The notes under the pieces were generated by a model. It did no database searches and was not told the origin of the DNA. It saw only the letters and a program-made list of their open reading frames with translations. From Salticus scenicus (taxonomy: Eukaryota; Arthropoda; Arachnida; Araneae; Salticidae), in the NCBI GenBank assembly GCA_963930645.1, contig OZ005648.1:249775436-249839435 (forward strand): 64,000 bases of DNA. Direction: 5' to 3'. The position numbers and the translations under genes were made by a program. Shown piece after piece: positions 21,502 through 35,040 of this stretch. Position 1 is the stretch's first letter. The number at the start of each line of letters is the position of its first letter.

Positions 21502-24500
21502 GTCCAAACTAAGTTAATAAATTATTTTCTATTTAATGTAATAGACGAAAGTGACTACATCACAAACATATTACAAACTTATATATGTCATTCTATAATA
21601 TAAAGGAAACTACGCTGAAAAAAATATCAATACGATAACTTTCATCTACACAGCAAGGTTTAAATAAGAATTCAGGGAGATTAATTTAATTACTTTTATT
21701 ATAAAATACTGATTTCGCCTCAAACTATGCAATCACTATGCATTTCATGGCTACTAAAGAAAATAAAACGGTCACATAAAAGATAAAATCTAAAATATTT
21801 TTATTTCGTTAAGAAGAATTATAAGTTATACATTTAAAGATTTATCAAGCAAACGCTCTTTCCCAGTAATCGGGGATCTAGACATGGTATATATATTCTG
21901 AAAGTAAAAAACCGGAATAATGTAAATATGGAATCATTGCTACAGACTAAAATGTATAAAAGCTTTGTATAAGTTAAAAGTTGTAACAGCGTTGTATTTG
22001 TATATGACAGCGTACTTTATGGAATAAAAGCAAGTACTTTTCGGAAACAAGCAATTTTTGTTTTTTTAAACCTTTTCAAATGAGCGTACGTAATTTTTAT
22101 CAGACACCCAGGAACACTTTATCACCTACATAACTAAAAGTAGACCAAAAAAAAAAAAGTTTTAATTCAGCTTGAAACAGCATATTTTATTGATATTTTG
22201 TTACCACATTAACACTAACATTGTTTTGAATAAACAATCAAAGTGAAGATTGGAAAGTATAGAATGAGCCACACATGCACACTAATTTCAGTGTGCTCAT
22301 TTAATAAAAGCTAATTCATCGCTCTTGAAAACAGATAGAATCAAAACAGAAGACATGCGACACCATTGTCAGAGACAAGATCTTCAATTGTGATATCCTT
22401 TATATCTGAACATTGCTGTTAATCTAAAATCGATTTTAGTGTTTAATGTGTTGTAATAAAATGCTTTATAAAATACTGTGATTCAAGTTGAAACAAAACC
22501 GTTATTTATTTATTTTATTATATTGACAATAATATTCTTCTAGGTGTTAATTGCCTATACCTTTTTAAACCCACTTTAGTCAATAGAAATTGATTGTATG
22601 AGGCAATTTTATGTTATTTTCAAAGAGTTACACTTTGTTGAAACCCTATAATTTCAATGCATTTTGCCATCGGACGCTAGGATTCCTAATTTATACTATT
22701 CTAGTTTTATACTTACTGATGATATATATACCATGAGTAGATCCGCAAATGTGAAAAAACGTTTACATGTTCGTAAAACTAAAATTAGTAGTACTTAATT
22801 GTATTTTTTCATATTGTAAACAGATTTTTTTTTAAGAGAAAACTTTATGTAGAATTCAAATATGTATATGAAATAGTACCACTTTCAAAAGTATCTGTAA
22901 GAATTTCAAAAGTTTGTTTTTCTAATACACCAAACAACAACATTTTCTTTGAAATGCAAAACTTGTATAAACAAAATATAAAAGAAAACAAATCAGCAGA
23001 ATGGCGTTATTTATTTATTTATTTATTTATTTTTTATTTAAGAAATGAATTTTAAGATACTTGACTTTGTAATATTAGTGATAACTGAAAAGAAGGTTAT
23101 TGTAAACGACGCCCAACTTCTACAATAAAAATTTAAAAACATTTTTTATTATATACTGCAATGTTTCATTGTTTATGATATCTACTTCTTAAAAATATCA
23201 CATTGCATTTAAATATTAAAACAAAAAAAAAAAAATATTATAATTATATTTCGTACACTGAAGGCCAAAGAAATGTGCACACATAAGATGTCTTAGTTAC
23301 AGTCTTTAAGAAAAAATAAAATTGTTAATATGTATTGCTTCGCCAAATCTTTAAAGCAAAAGAATGAAACTTTTACTCTAACTTTTAAAATCCTATCAAC
23401 GATTAACATCATAGGAAAACAAAACTCAAGCATTTAATGTATCCTATCATACCAACGTTACTCTTTACTCAATACTCTAAGCTCAATACTTCAACATCCT
23501 TTTCGCTCTTTGAAAGCAGATGTTGAAATAATAAAAAGAAAATATGTGTTATACATCAATACATTCCCTTTACAAAATATTCTTTGGCATCATCTATCAC
23601 TGTCAAAGCGTTCTTCATTCCAATCTGACCCGTACCTCTTACCATTTCTTATTGAGAACAAATCTGGAGAGTATCTTTTGACTGCCTCTGCCCATCAAGA
23701 GAGGATATACACTTATATCCCTCAAGTCCTCCATCTTTATGTTATTTGCTGATAGTTGAAAATTCAGTGTTGTGGAAAAAAAGGGCCGTATTCAAATAAA
23801 ACTGAAAACGGCAGGTTTAAGAATTTGTTTTGTAAGTACTTCGATTTGAGACGGATACAGTTACATGGAAGTTAAATAATGAAAGTAAAAGAATAAAAAT
23901 TTCGTACGGAATGTTCATAGTTACAAGCATTTTTATTTTATATTCTTTAACTTAGTTGAAATTTTCTAAAGTACAGAAGAAATTGAAATAGAATTACATA
24001 TTCCAATAGCATATCGACTTGATAAAAGGATGTTACACCAAATGTTATTTATTTTAATTAGATAGAACCGTTAGAATAGAATTTAAGATTAGAATAATTA
24101 TCAAATAAAACAAATTTGTTTATAAACTTGATTATAAATTTAATAATATTATCTAATTTCAAAACTTTTGTCTGTATTTCTTTTTAAATGCGCAGTTGAA
24201 AACCATGTACGTTAGAAGACATAAAGATAGATCATACTAATTTTTAATTGGGATGAATTGAAATAATTAGAATAATTATTCTTAAACTTATATATATAAC
24301 CCAAACTTGCATATAAATTGCTTAAATGGGGCATTTTTGAGAATTTTTTTACTTTTAATATTTCTGATGGAAATTAAATAATAAAAATAACAAATAAAAC
24401 TTTTATACGAATCTATAAGAATCCTCCGTATACTCTTTTACCAAAAGTTTCATTACATATCCGTGAATAGAAATGGGAATGTATTCCTGAAATAAATTTT

Positions 24501-26674
24501 CATAATAAAAGTCTCAAAAGAAATTACCGTGGAATATATATATATACATATATATATTAATAGAATCGAAATAATAAAATTTCAGCATAAAATAAGTATG
24601 ACTTCCGAGTTTAAAAGAAAAAAGAAAATTTAGAGAAATTCAACGGCATACATGTTTTATTGATTTAAAAATATTTTTACGTTGTTTGAACACAATTTGA
24701 GTAATAAGCGTTTAAAGGTCGTAAAAATTATGCATTATTTCATGTACTTTTCAATAATAATAATAATAACAATAATTTTAATGCTCTGTAACTTCAGTAA
24801 AATATCACATGTTGCACAATAATACATATTTTGATAAATCAATATAGCCTCCTTCATCTTAAACATTTTAAAAATAAACTATTATGGAACATCAAATAAT
24901 TCGTTGCTATACACAAGAAATTGCAGTCATTCATAATTTTCAACTATGTTGAGAAAATTTTTTTAAAAAATTTCACTTTTTATATGAAAAGTGCCTTTTT
25001 TGTCAAAATTAAGTTATAAATAGTGCACTGAAATAGATTTACTGGGCTAACATTTGTCCTTGATCGTTTATGCGTAATTTTTTTTAAGCAGAAGATGCAA
25101 TGTAATGCAAAAGTAATGGGCAAATTCCACGGAAAGTACACATACAAAAGTGTTTATTTCAAAAAGAATTAAATTTTGTTTTTACAACAGAATAAAATTG
25201 TGTATCATAGCAAACTTTTCAATGCACTATTTTTCTTATACATTATAAAAAATATATTAAGGTAAATTAAAACGTCTTTGTTTACATGTTTCTAAAACCA
25301 CAGTGGAAAATTGAAAGTCATTTCCTCCTGTCACATTTTTTCCCCCTCTTCTTTTGCCGTTTAGTAATTTAATGTGTGTCAAAGTAAAAAGTATTTCCTT
25401 TAAATATTGCATACGTAATAAAACCAAATAAATAAAAAATAATAATAATAAATAAAAAACTTTTTGCTTTTGTACTTGAAAAAATGCTTTTAATTAAAAT
25501 ACTAGAGCATATTTTTATCACTTTTCATCGCGAAAAATATAAAGAATAGAGATGCATTCAGAAGAGAGATTTCTTAATTTATGTAGAATATATAACATAA
25601 ACATACTAGCAAGAAAGAAATTGATTATTATTATTTTTTTCATTATAGAGCATGTACACGAAATTCTCTGAAATTTTGTTGGAAATTTCTTAAAGTTTTA
25701 TGGTAGGCGTTTTTTTTTTTTTTTTTCCTGTGCAGAATTGTCGTTACTCGTAACGTTCCCACTATTCTCAAATAAAAACTTTTTAAAATATGTTTATAAT
25801 ATACTTATACGACTCAATAATTAAATAAAACTTTAAAAACTACTCTTGTAGAAGATTACGCGCAACAGCAACTCTGAACGTCCAATACAAAACTATATAC
25901 TTTGGCATTTTTTTCTTCGTTTTAACTGGACGGCAAAAAAAATATTTTGAAACTTGTAATGTTACATGTGATACCGGAAGAAATGTTTAAATAAATAAAT
26001 AATTAAATAATAGAAAAATTATTAAATAACGTTATTTCCTATTATAATTAACATAAACTGTTCTCGATTTTGATTTTTAGTATAACGTCTCTAAACTTGG
26101 AATCAAAGCAAAATATCTGCACACCACCGTCAGAGTATGTTTTTTTATTAACTAAATTACAAATATTAAAGTAAATTTCATATATACATTTTTATGCTCG
26201 CGTACGAGAGTCTTGTTCATAGCATAAGGAGAAAAATTCACCAAAATATTAATCCATATTATTTTATGAAAGTGATATGAAATAATTCTTAGAAATATTT
26301 TTATGTCAGATTTAATTGGGTTTTAACTGTTGCATTTACACAGGATTAGAGAGATTATTCAAATATTCCTTGAGTTACAATTTTTATTTAATGTGTTTGA
26401 TCAATTTTTACATTAGGTATTTTCTCTTTTTTTCTGCTTTTTTCTGTTATTTTCTGTTATTTTATTTTATTTTATTTTATTTTATTATTACTCCATGACA
26501 TGTATTCTACATTTAAGAGAGGAAAAAACCTAATGTCACTAATAGTCAAAGTTCATGTTATTGTATAAGAAAATTTATTTCTACAATTACTCATCACCTA
26601 CTGTAATTTTTTTAAATTTCCTTCTCATGTTCAGAAAATTCCCAACCGTTAAATTAGTACTCAATTTTTTTTTT
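21502..26674. other. AT-rich, gene-free stretch
   Basis: About 5 kb of low-GC sequence. It has small microsatellites, (TTTA)n at about 23010-23040 and (TTTTA)n at about 26455-26485, and poly-T/A runs. A TATAAAAG near 21955 followed by GGAATAAAAG near 22020 looks like a promoter-to-poly(A) pair of a degraded LTR, but no second copy is present to test it. An 80-codon frame at 23510-23752 has even composition but no recognisable motif. No gene supported. Confidence 0.45.
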
Positions 26675-27474
26675 ACTTTCTTCTGTATGTATATATAGAG
26701 AAAGTATTGATTTCGTGAAAATTTTCGATGGATTTACACGTTTTGGGATGTCCTGAACAAGATTTGACTGTTTTTAGAAAATGTCTGTCTGTCTGTCAGT
26801 CAGTCAGTCTGTGTGTCTGTGTGTCTGTATCACGAATTTTGTGGACGCTGTATCTAAAGAACCAATGAACGAAATGTAACTAAACTTGGTAGTTAAATGC
26901 ACTCTGACATAAAATGGTGCTGATTAGATTTGGAGACAATTCAATTAACAGGTGGCGCTGTCATCGCATTTTTTCTAAAATTCTAACATGGCAATATAGG
27001 ACAAAATTTCGTATAAATGTACATAATGAGAGTTATTTTAATAGTGTCATTGTAAAATTAATATGAGTTATTGATAATAGTAGCAGTTAACTAGAAAAAA
27101 AAATTGTGCATCGCTTCCCCTCGTGGGGGGGAGTAAATTTTCAATATGGGTATCTTTCGAAAGATCTCGTCAATACCTTTAAAACGAATGGTTGAACTGT
27201 AGATCTGTTATAATTTAAAACAAAGTTATCGATTTCTTTTTTACTTTTAACGAAAAAAAAAAAAAAAAAAAAAAACTTAGAAAAAAATCGCATTTTTTCT
27301 GATAATTGCAAAAAAATGACTTTCTTTCGGCATTTAGTGATATAATTCTGTCAAATAAAAATCGTCTGCACTTATAGTGAAAAATAATTTGATAATTTAA
27401 TAAACAATTTGTATTGAATAAATTTTGTGTAAAATTATATAGAAGAAAATCAAGTGGTGGCCAAATCATACTAG
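26675..27474 (-). mobile_element. HINE-like short element, family B, minus orientation
   Basis: Read on the minus strand it starts CTAGTATGATTTGGCCACCAC near 27474, has a T-rich block and the CAACCATTCGTTTTAAAGG motif, a GC-rich hairpin, then GACAGACAGACA-type repeats (26786-26830). It ends at ACTTTCTTCTGTAT..ATATAGAGAAAGT (26675-26706 on plus), the terminal stem-loop. It has a single core, unlike the 9425 copy. Confidence 0.72.
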
Positions 27475-27943
27475 CTTATTATTATATATGTGGTTGAATT
27501 AAAAAAAAGAAAGAAAAAAAAGGAACATATTTTTAACTAAAAAATAAAATATTAAAATTGTCAAAAATTAATTTTTTGAAAGCAAGTACAAATGTAAAGA
27601 TTTTGAAATTGTCTGTATGTAAAAATTGAATTTAAAAGAGACATTAGGTAATGAATAATTATAGTAACAAATTTTCTCATAGAATAGTATGTGCTTTGTC
27701 TGTCGGCGAAAATAGGTATTGTCCGCTGTTAACAAATATGCCTAAAATGAAATCATCGAAGCAGATCAAGAAATGATAAATGTTCAGCTATTCTACAATG
27801 TATGGGTGTTTTTGTATTTCATAGCTTGCAGAATTGTTTTCAAGTCAGTAGTTTGTATATACTGCGTGATTCAAATTTAGAAAAAACTAATTAAATTTGT
27901 CTTATTTAAGGAATCCTTATTATAGTATCTCGGACATGACTCG
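27475..27943. other. AT-rich spacer
   Basis: No feature recognised. Confidence 0.4.
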
Positions 27944-28470
27944 GGTGTCACTCACATGACTTTCTCTTACCCTGAAATTTGATACTAGTATAAATACAGG
28001 TTGGTGATTAAGAGGTAAGATAACGAGTACTGTTATGTAAACCTATGTTAAACAATTCAAATTAGGCTTCGCAAGAGTTTTATATGATAATTAGTTTTGA
28101 GTGAGGGGGGCGGTAGCCCCCCTCAACCCCCCGTTTCATTAATGTACCTACACTTATATAGAATTTAATTCTATTATTAAAATTAAAAGTTTACTTAAAA
28201 TTATACAGAAAACACGCAACATTCATTGAAACTTATCAATCTTGATCAGACTTTTCCAGCAACAAACTTATATTAACTTCAAAATACAACATTTGGATCT
28301 CCTAAAATTATTCGTTTTTAACTTACTCTAAGAGACACAGACAAAGATCAGACGTTAAAAAACTTGACTACGGTAATCAAGAAGCCTCAAAACGTGTAAA
28401 TATACAAAAAACATGCAATGATTATTTAGCTTAAAACATACATTATTTACCATATCTCTATCAGGAACTT
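27944..28470 (+). mobile_element. HINE-like family A, internally deleted copy
   Basis: Shares its first 240 bp with 18958-19200, including the CCGCCCCCC-type hairpin near 28110-28135. It then jumps to a degenerate microsatellite (AGACACAGACAAAG) and the conserved CCTCAAAACGTGTAAATATA. The 3' terminus is decayed near 28460-28470. Confidence 0.6.
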
Positions 28471-28544
28471 ATTTCAATTCCCGAACAGCTTTTCTGGAAA
28501 TGGTAAAATATTATTAGTAAAGCACATCCACTAACAACAATTAA

Positions 28545-29280
28545 CTAGTGTGTTGTGGCCACCACACGACTTTCTTCTATGTTTTCTATACTAATTCACT
28601 CAATAAAAAATTATTATTTAAAAAAATTATCTTCCATGTTAATGCAGACGATTTCCATATTAGAGAAGTAGTATAACACTAAATATCCAAAAAAAAAGTT
28701 GAATTTATTCTCAATATTACATATATATATATATATTTTTTAAAGTGAAAAGAATCGACCATTCGTTTTAAAGGTATTGGCGAGCTCTTTTGAAAGATAC
28801 CCATCATGAAAATATACTCCCTCGAGGGGGGACTTCCCCCCCAGGGGGGGAGGCGAAACTCCTACATACACAATTTTTTTTCCCCAGTTTACTCTCTCTA
28901 TTACAAAAAATATATATTCGTTTCATTTTGTTTAGTGCAGTCTGTAGATGTTAAACTCTACTTACCTGCAATTTCCCCCATAGAAGTAATGTATTTGAAT
29001 ACTGTTGAGTGTCCCTGTACACGAACCATTTGCTTCATATCAACGAAAAGCTTAGTGTAGCATCCCTATATGATACACATTTAGCATATCGAGTTTGGAA
29101 TTTCTGCTACTATTTGTTCTTGAGATATGATGATAACACGCACACAGACGCACAGACCATTCGCTAAAAACATGATTTTCGCATTAAAGGGACCTCAGAA
29201 CACGTAAATATAACAAAAACTCACTTTTGAAAATTTAACCCTTAAACAATACTTTATCGCCCCTATGGGTAAGAGAAAGT
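28545..29280 (+). mobile_element. HINE-like chimera: family B start, family A end
   Basis: It begins CTAGTGTGTTGTGGCCACC with ACTTTCTTCTATG, as in family B. The body from AATGCAGACGATTTCCAT onward follows family A (18958 copy), including the GC hairpin near 28822-28850, and it ends in the family A terminus GGGTAAGAGAAAGT at 29280. The two ends therefore no longer match each other. It shows exchange of 5' ends between related families. Confidence 0.62.
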
Positions 29281-32200
29281 ACTAAATAAAAAATAAAAAT
29301 TTCCCAATTTTTTATATCATTCTAAAGAACTCTTCTAATAATTTTTATAAAATATAAGGTTTTTCTTTTCATAACGTAAATGAGGAGTTTAATATCTAAG
29401 AATGTTCCATAGTATGCAACATTTTAAAAGCGTATTTTAACAATGTTTATTAACATAAGTATCTTGAAATAGAACAGATTATCACTCTGGAAGTCTGTAC
29501 TGTTATGTAATTTACATCGTAAATTGAATAAATTTTTAAATTATTTAAATAAACTTTTGAAAGAATATTTATTTTTACTGTTTCCTGAATTGAACTTACA
29601 TTTTTAAATGAATGCGATACATTATATAAGGTTTTTAAGGAAAAAAAAATATCACCAACGAGTGTTGATAGTTGAGATTAAAAATTACCACGCCTACTTC
29701 AAACTATTAAAAAGCTTGGACTGTTTTATTGGGAAAACGAGATTTTTAAAAAAAAAAAAGAAAAAGAGCAAAATTTGACAATAATAATGCTTGTGCTTAA
29801 AAAAAAAAAAAAAAAAAAAGAGCAAAACTTGACAATAATAACGTTTGTGCTTTATTGCAATCTGAACTATAAAATTTCTTATAAAGCAAAAACTAAAATT
29901 ATACAAAAATATTAATTGCAGTAGAGCATAACTGTAAAAACTCGGTGATATCTTTTAAATTCGTGAGCCATAAATGTTAAATTTTCGAACAGTAATGTCG
30001 AATCAACGTGTAAATACCAGAATATCAGTTGAAACTGCCTTTCAACAAATAATAATAATCATAAATATTAGAATGCTTTACAGAGGTTGTAAAAAAGAAC
30101 TTCTTTTTTATTCAGATTTATGAAAAAGCCGAACTTTTGGGATTAGAATTAACGAAACTCTATTGAATAGCAAAAATTTATCTCTTGTGCTTTTTCTTCA
30201 GATAATTACTTAACAAGTGTTTTGAAAGAAAAATGTTAAAGTTGAAATAGATATTGCTAAAAATTTTTCATCAAAATATTTTCCTCGTGTGTTATTAAAA
30301 ACCCATTTTAGTGATGCTTAAAAGAAATGAAATTTTATGAATTTTATTGCAGTAAAAAATACATTTCATTTAATAAACATGCTACAAATTAAAATACGTT
30401 TTAAATATTACTATTTTTAAAATAAAGAGACTTCTGAAATCACCTAAATCTCAAGTTTAATAAACTGAATTAGATATACTCAAAACTTTTCCCCTCTTTT
30501 TCTCTCTATAAAAAATCTTTAGCGTTTTAAATTTAATTTCCAAGCATTTAGTCTTAAATTTAAAGAAAAAAAATACTTTGAAGACGTAGGTATTAGGAAA
30601 GAAATTAGACCAGGAACGCGAAATCTGTTACACTCACAACAAAGCAATTTTAAAAATCACTCCTGTTTACACCCATTCCGAAGTGATCCTACTATCATAT
30701 CATACACATTCTGCCGCTAGTCCCATGCCTTCTTCTAACATTCAAGCACATTTACACGACTCTTTCTCGTGGGGATGCCAAACACTTCTCCGAACAGACT
30801 CTAAATTAAATCATTTGCATTTATTGCTCTGGTAAGGCATTTGCCAATTACTATTTTCCAGTTTTTTCCCTCCTCTACAGAGCATGTTAAAAGGGAGAAT
30901 TTATTCTGCACCTCTCCTTCCATCAGTATGTTCTACCCTCTTTTTTTAAACTATGCGGGCTAATTAAGTTTTTGTTAGGGACTCGGACAGAAGTGAAACC
31001 CCTCAACTTTTATGTTTGTACTCTAAAACAGCTGATAAAGCTCTTTAAAAAGAGCCCTTTTTTTTGTTCTCCCCCCAACGTTTCTTGAAGCAAAAAATGA
31101 GGCCAGACAGATTTAAAAAATAGAGTCTAGTTTGGGATGTTTTCCGGATTTTTTTTTTTTTCTCTTTTTAATTTCTTTTCTGGTACTTATGTTCCAACTG
31201 AGCATTTGAAATGAGTATTTTGTAATCGAGCTTTTCTTAGTTTTAATGAGGCTAGTTGAATTTCAATCACTTCATTGAAGAGTGAGGTTTTATTTTGCAG
31301 TTGTCTTGTGTGTTAGTTGTCGATGTTAATGGTAAAAAATTGCATTTGTTCGAAATCCATGCAATTACGGGTTGAGAAATGAGTATGTTGTCCTAGAACT
31401 TCTTTTGTTCAAATTTTGATGAGAAATTTGTGTTGTGAAGCAACTAATTTGGAGTTCCTTATCTCCTCTGCTTGATTTTAATTAGTGAAAACAATAGAGA
31501 ATGTATTCTTTTTAATATATATAAGAATTAAACCCCTAGCAATTTTTTAATTGTCAAAAATATTAGTTTTAAAGAAAACAATCATATTTCAGAATTTAGG
31601 TATATTGACGGTTAATTATTGAAATATAATTCATGTGAAATTCTAAAATTTCATGTAGAATTGTCACTTACATTAAAAAATTATATACAACTTAATTTGG
31701 CATCTTCAATGTCTTAGGCGTCTTTGAATTTGGCATGTTACTTTAAATACCCTTTAAATGAATTTCAATCAAATTGTATATTTTAAAATTGTGCAATGTC
31801 TCTTAAAAATAAGGATAGTACTTATTATAATTTTTATTATGAATAGATTTTTTATTACTGTTATAATACATTACAATTTCTGAAATATAAAACATCGCTA
31901 ACTCAAGGGAACTTAAATTGGATAACATTTCAAGTTCAAAATGCGTATGCAGTAGTAAAAAACACAGAAAAATAATGTTGAATGTAGACGAATAAGATAT
32001 TTTTTCAAACGAACACCATAAAGTGCACAAATAACGTAACAGTGAAATACTTTTGAACACAAATTTTCATATTGCGAGAAACGTTGGCTGGAGCAAAACA
32101 TGAAAAAAAATAACGCTTTTAAATTTTTTACTTATTTTTTAATTTATCACTTTTTAAATTAACAGTAGTCATAATAAAATAAACTTTTTTATAATAAATT

Positions 32201-34295
32201 TATTTTTATTCGTGTCAAACATGATGATATCAAAGAATGGATTTGATTTGAAAAATGTAATAACTAACGACAACTTGGCCATATATAGTTAGTTACTACG
32301 ACCTCGACTGTAATTTTAACAAAATAAATTACTTTGAAAGGAACCTAATGAAATTACAAAAAATTCTGAAAGCGTCCGCTATCCATGACCAGACAGTACT
32401 CATTTAGACGTCTGGAGTTCAGAAAATTCTCTGGACAATGCATTCGAGGTCCCCCAAAGAATGACTTCGAAAGTCAAGTTTATCTGGTGATGCTATCACA
32501 TTTAATCAAATCTTACCATATCTGTTGAAAATATCGTTCAAATATCGTCATTATTGTTAAGGTCAAAAGGAAATTATCCTGCCTTAATATGAAATGACAT
32601 CTCTTTTATTTCTGAACATATAAGTGAATTAGAACCTTGAAAGTTATTATTCATATGCATTTTTTTTTTTATTGTTATAGGTTCGATAGGCCCTTCCTGT
32701 TGCTTTCTCTAATTTTTAATGTTTTATATACAAAATAATTTGGAAAGTACTAAATGAAAATTTTATAATTTGTAAGGTTATTATTAACTTTTTCATCAGA
32801 TTACTTTTTACAATGAGATAATTTAACATTAGTTTCCTATTAAAAAAGTTCCTATTAAAATGGCATTTACAAATGTTTATATAACGTAAATGCCCTTTTC
32901 TAATGAAATCCCAAATTAGTAAATATGCTATATTTTTGTTTCTATTTCACGCATACTTTAACTATAATTTTGTCGCGATTATGATATCAAAAGCATTAAA
33001 AGGAGCAACTTTTTGGTAACATCTCTCTCGCTTTCTCTACATATATATACATTATAATTATATAATAGTGTTCATAGTATTCTAATGGTAATATATATGT
33101 ATATATGAAACATTTCATCAACTATATTATATTCTTAAATAAATTTTTCCGAAACCATTCCAAGATTCTTTGTCTGAACAATACATTTAAAATAATATTA
33201 TGACTGTTACTTAATTCTACAGAAGCAAAAATTCTTTTGTTAAAAACTAATGATAAAAACTGTCTTGTCAAAACTTTTAATAGCATAACGATCTGCCGGA
33301 AATAAACTAACTTTGATTTTTGAGAATGAATGTATCATTTAAAAATCAATTTTCGAATAAATTGATAAATTCCAAAATAAAACAAATTTGAGTATGTGCC
33401 TCCAAAATATAACTGAAAATTACATTAAAACTGTTAATTAAGATTTTTATGTACGTTTGTACTTTTAAATATTACAGTGTACGCAAAAGAATGAATATGA
33501 GCACACATAACATATTGCAGACGTATGAATAATGCTGAACATATATATCAGTACAGATATTTTACAAATTAAATTATTTTGAATTTAATTGTACCAAAAT
33601 CGTTTATTCTTATAGGCGTGACAGTCTGCATTGCAATGTCATACACTACGAGGATATTTCAACATGTATTCGGTAGACAATGATAAAACGTAGAAACTGG
33701 GATTTTGTTTTTAATTTACGTATTCCAAGAATTACGCTTTATCATTCACACTATACATTGTACAGGTTGACGTAGGGATTTTTACTTGAAAAACGGAATT
33801 TAAATTAAAATGAAAAATACATCTACAATTAAAAGCGTAAAAGAATAACTGAAAAAAGGATTGCTTTTGTCGCAAAGTCTAATCAACATCAAAGCAGTGC
33901 AGTGATAGTTGAATCACCGGTTTGAGGAAGTGAATAAGTTCAGAGTTTTCGAAAAGCTGAGCAAAACATTTTGATTTCTGGTGTACTTATTTGTAAAAGA
34001 TGAAATTTGTACTGAAGAAGTACTGTTTTTACGTTAAATAGGGGATATTTGTTCCCTCCTTTTGCCTGGCATGTTTGTCAACGAAAACGAATAAAAAAAA
34101 AAAACTTTGGATTTATGGCGTTTTTTCCGGTTTTTAAACTGGTGATTCAATTGAATATTTTATAGACATTCAAAATCCAGTTATAGAATAATATCCATTG
34201 ATTAATTCTTGCATTAAAATGATAATATGATGATATAATAGGTGCAAATAACAATGACACCTAAGCAGTTGCTGACACTGAGATTTGTAAATACA
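29281..34295. other. AT-rich stretch with one more complex island
   Basis: Mostly featureless. At 29738-29858 an A-run plus AGAGCAAAA-TTGACAATAATAA unit occurs twice in tandem. About 30600-31000 is less AT-rich and of higher complexity, with a POU-type octamer ATTTGCAT at 30813-30820; it could be a conserved regulatory element. No coding frame with protein-like features. Confidence 0.4.
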
Positions 34296-34397
34296 CAGGG
34301 TGAGCCAAATACCCCTGACACATTTTGAGCTTTAACATAGTATCAAATAATTGCCTTACGTGAGAGTGATTTGTACTATATTGTTTCTTAAAACACA

Positions 34398-35040
34398 CAG
34401 AAAAAAAAGTTGGTCACAGTGACCAGGCAAAGTGCTTAGTTGACAATACAGAATGGACAAACCCAAACAGCTGACTAGGAAACATCAGTTAAAAAGTGTA
34501 CTAGCTGAACTAGTCTCCAAAACAATACCCCCAGACTAGGAAAGTTAATATTATCAGATAAGACGGCTAGACGATAATCATAATTATCTGACCAGGAAAA
34601 TTAGTCAACAACTACAGCTACCAGACAAGGCAAGTTAGTCAGAATCTACACTTGAAAAAATAAATACAAAACGAACCCGATCTCAGGACCTCCGTATCTG
34701 AAATCAAACACGCTACCACAGCACCATCCATTCGTGCTAAGACGCGTGTTTAGTTAATTTTTCTCCAAAATAATACTCCAGACTAGGAAGGTTTATTTTT
34801 TCAGACAAATAAGGCTATTCGACAATGGTAATTATCTGACCAGGAGAGTTAGTAAACAACCGTAGATACCAGACAAGGTAAGTTAGTCAGAATCTACACT
34901 TGACAAAATTTTCTTAATCGATTGACAATAGTGGAACATTTTATTTTTATTCTTTCATTTGACTAACCAGTCAAATTTGAGAAAAAGGTGAACTGTACCA
35001 GGGAAACTGGTCGTCTGACAAGTTTTAGAGCCAACATTGA
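34398..35040. repeat. Block of dispersed ACCAGGNAAGTTAGTCAG-like motifs
   Basis: A degenerate 18-20-bp motif (CTGACYAGG followed by AARTTAGTC) recurs about ten times. Two longer units, 34525-34665 and 34772-34910, are direct repeats about 245 bp apart. The block starts at a hairpin TGGTCAC-A-GTGACCA (34411-34425) and ends near an inverted TCTGAC/GTCAGA-like pair. No similarity to coding sequence seen. Confidence 0.55.
34671..34727 (-). repeat. tRNA-like SINE head (promoter boxes)
   Basis: On the minus strand, TGGTAGCG resembles an RNA polymerase III A box. About 40 bases later GGGTTCG resembles the start of a B box, with a GGAGGTC segment between. Sequence after the B box is A/T-rich and does not complete a tRNA. 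It lies between the two longer units of the motif block. This is probably a relic of a tRNA-derived SINE. Confidence 0.45.

Noticed and set aside
21955..22027. TATA box to AATAAA pair resembling a solo LTR
   Set aside because: No repeat partner, no clear TG..CA ends and no target duplication seen.
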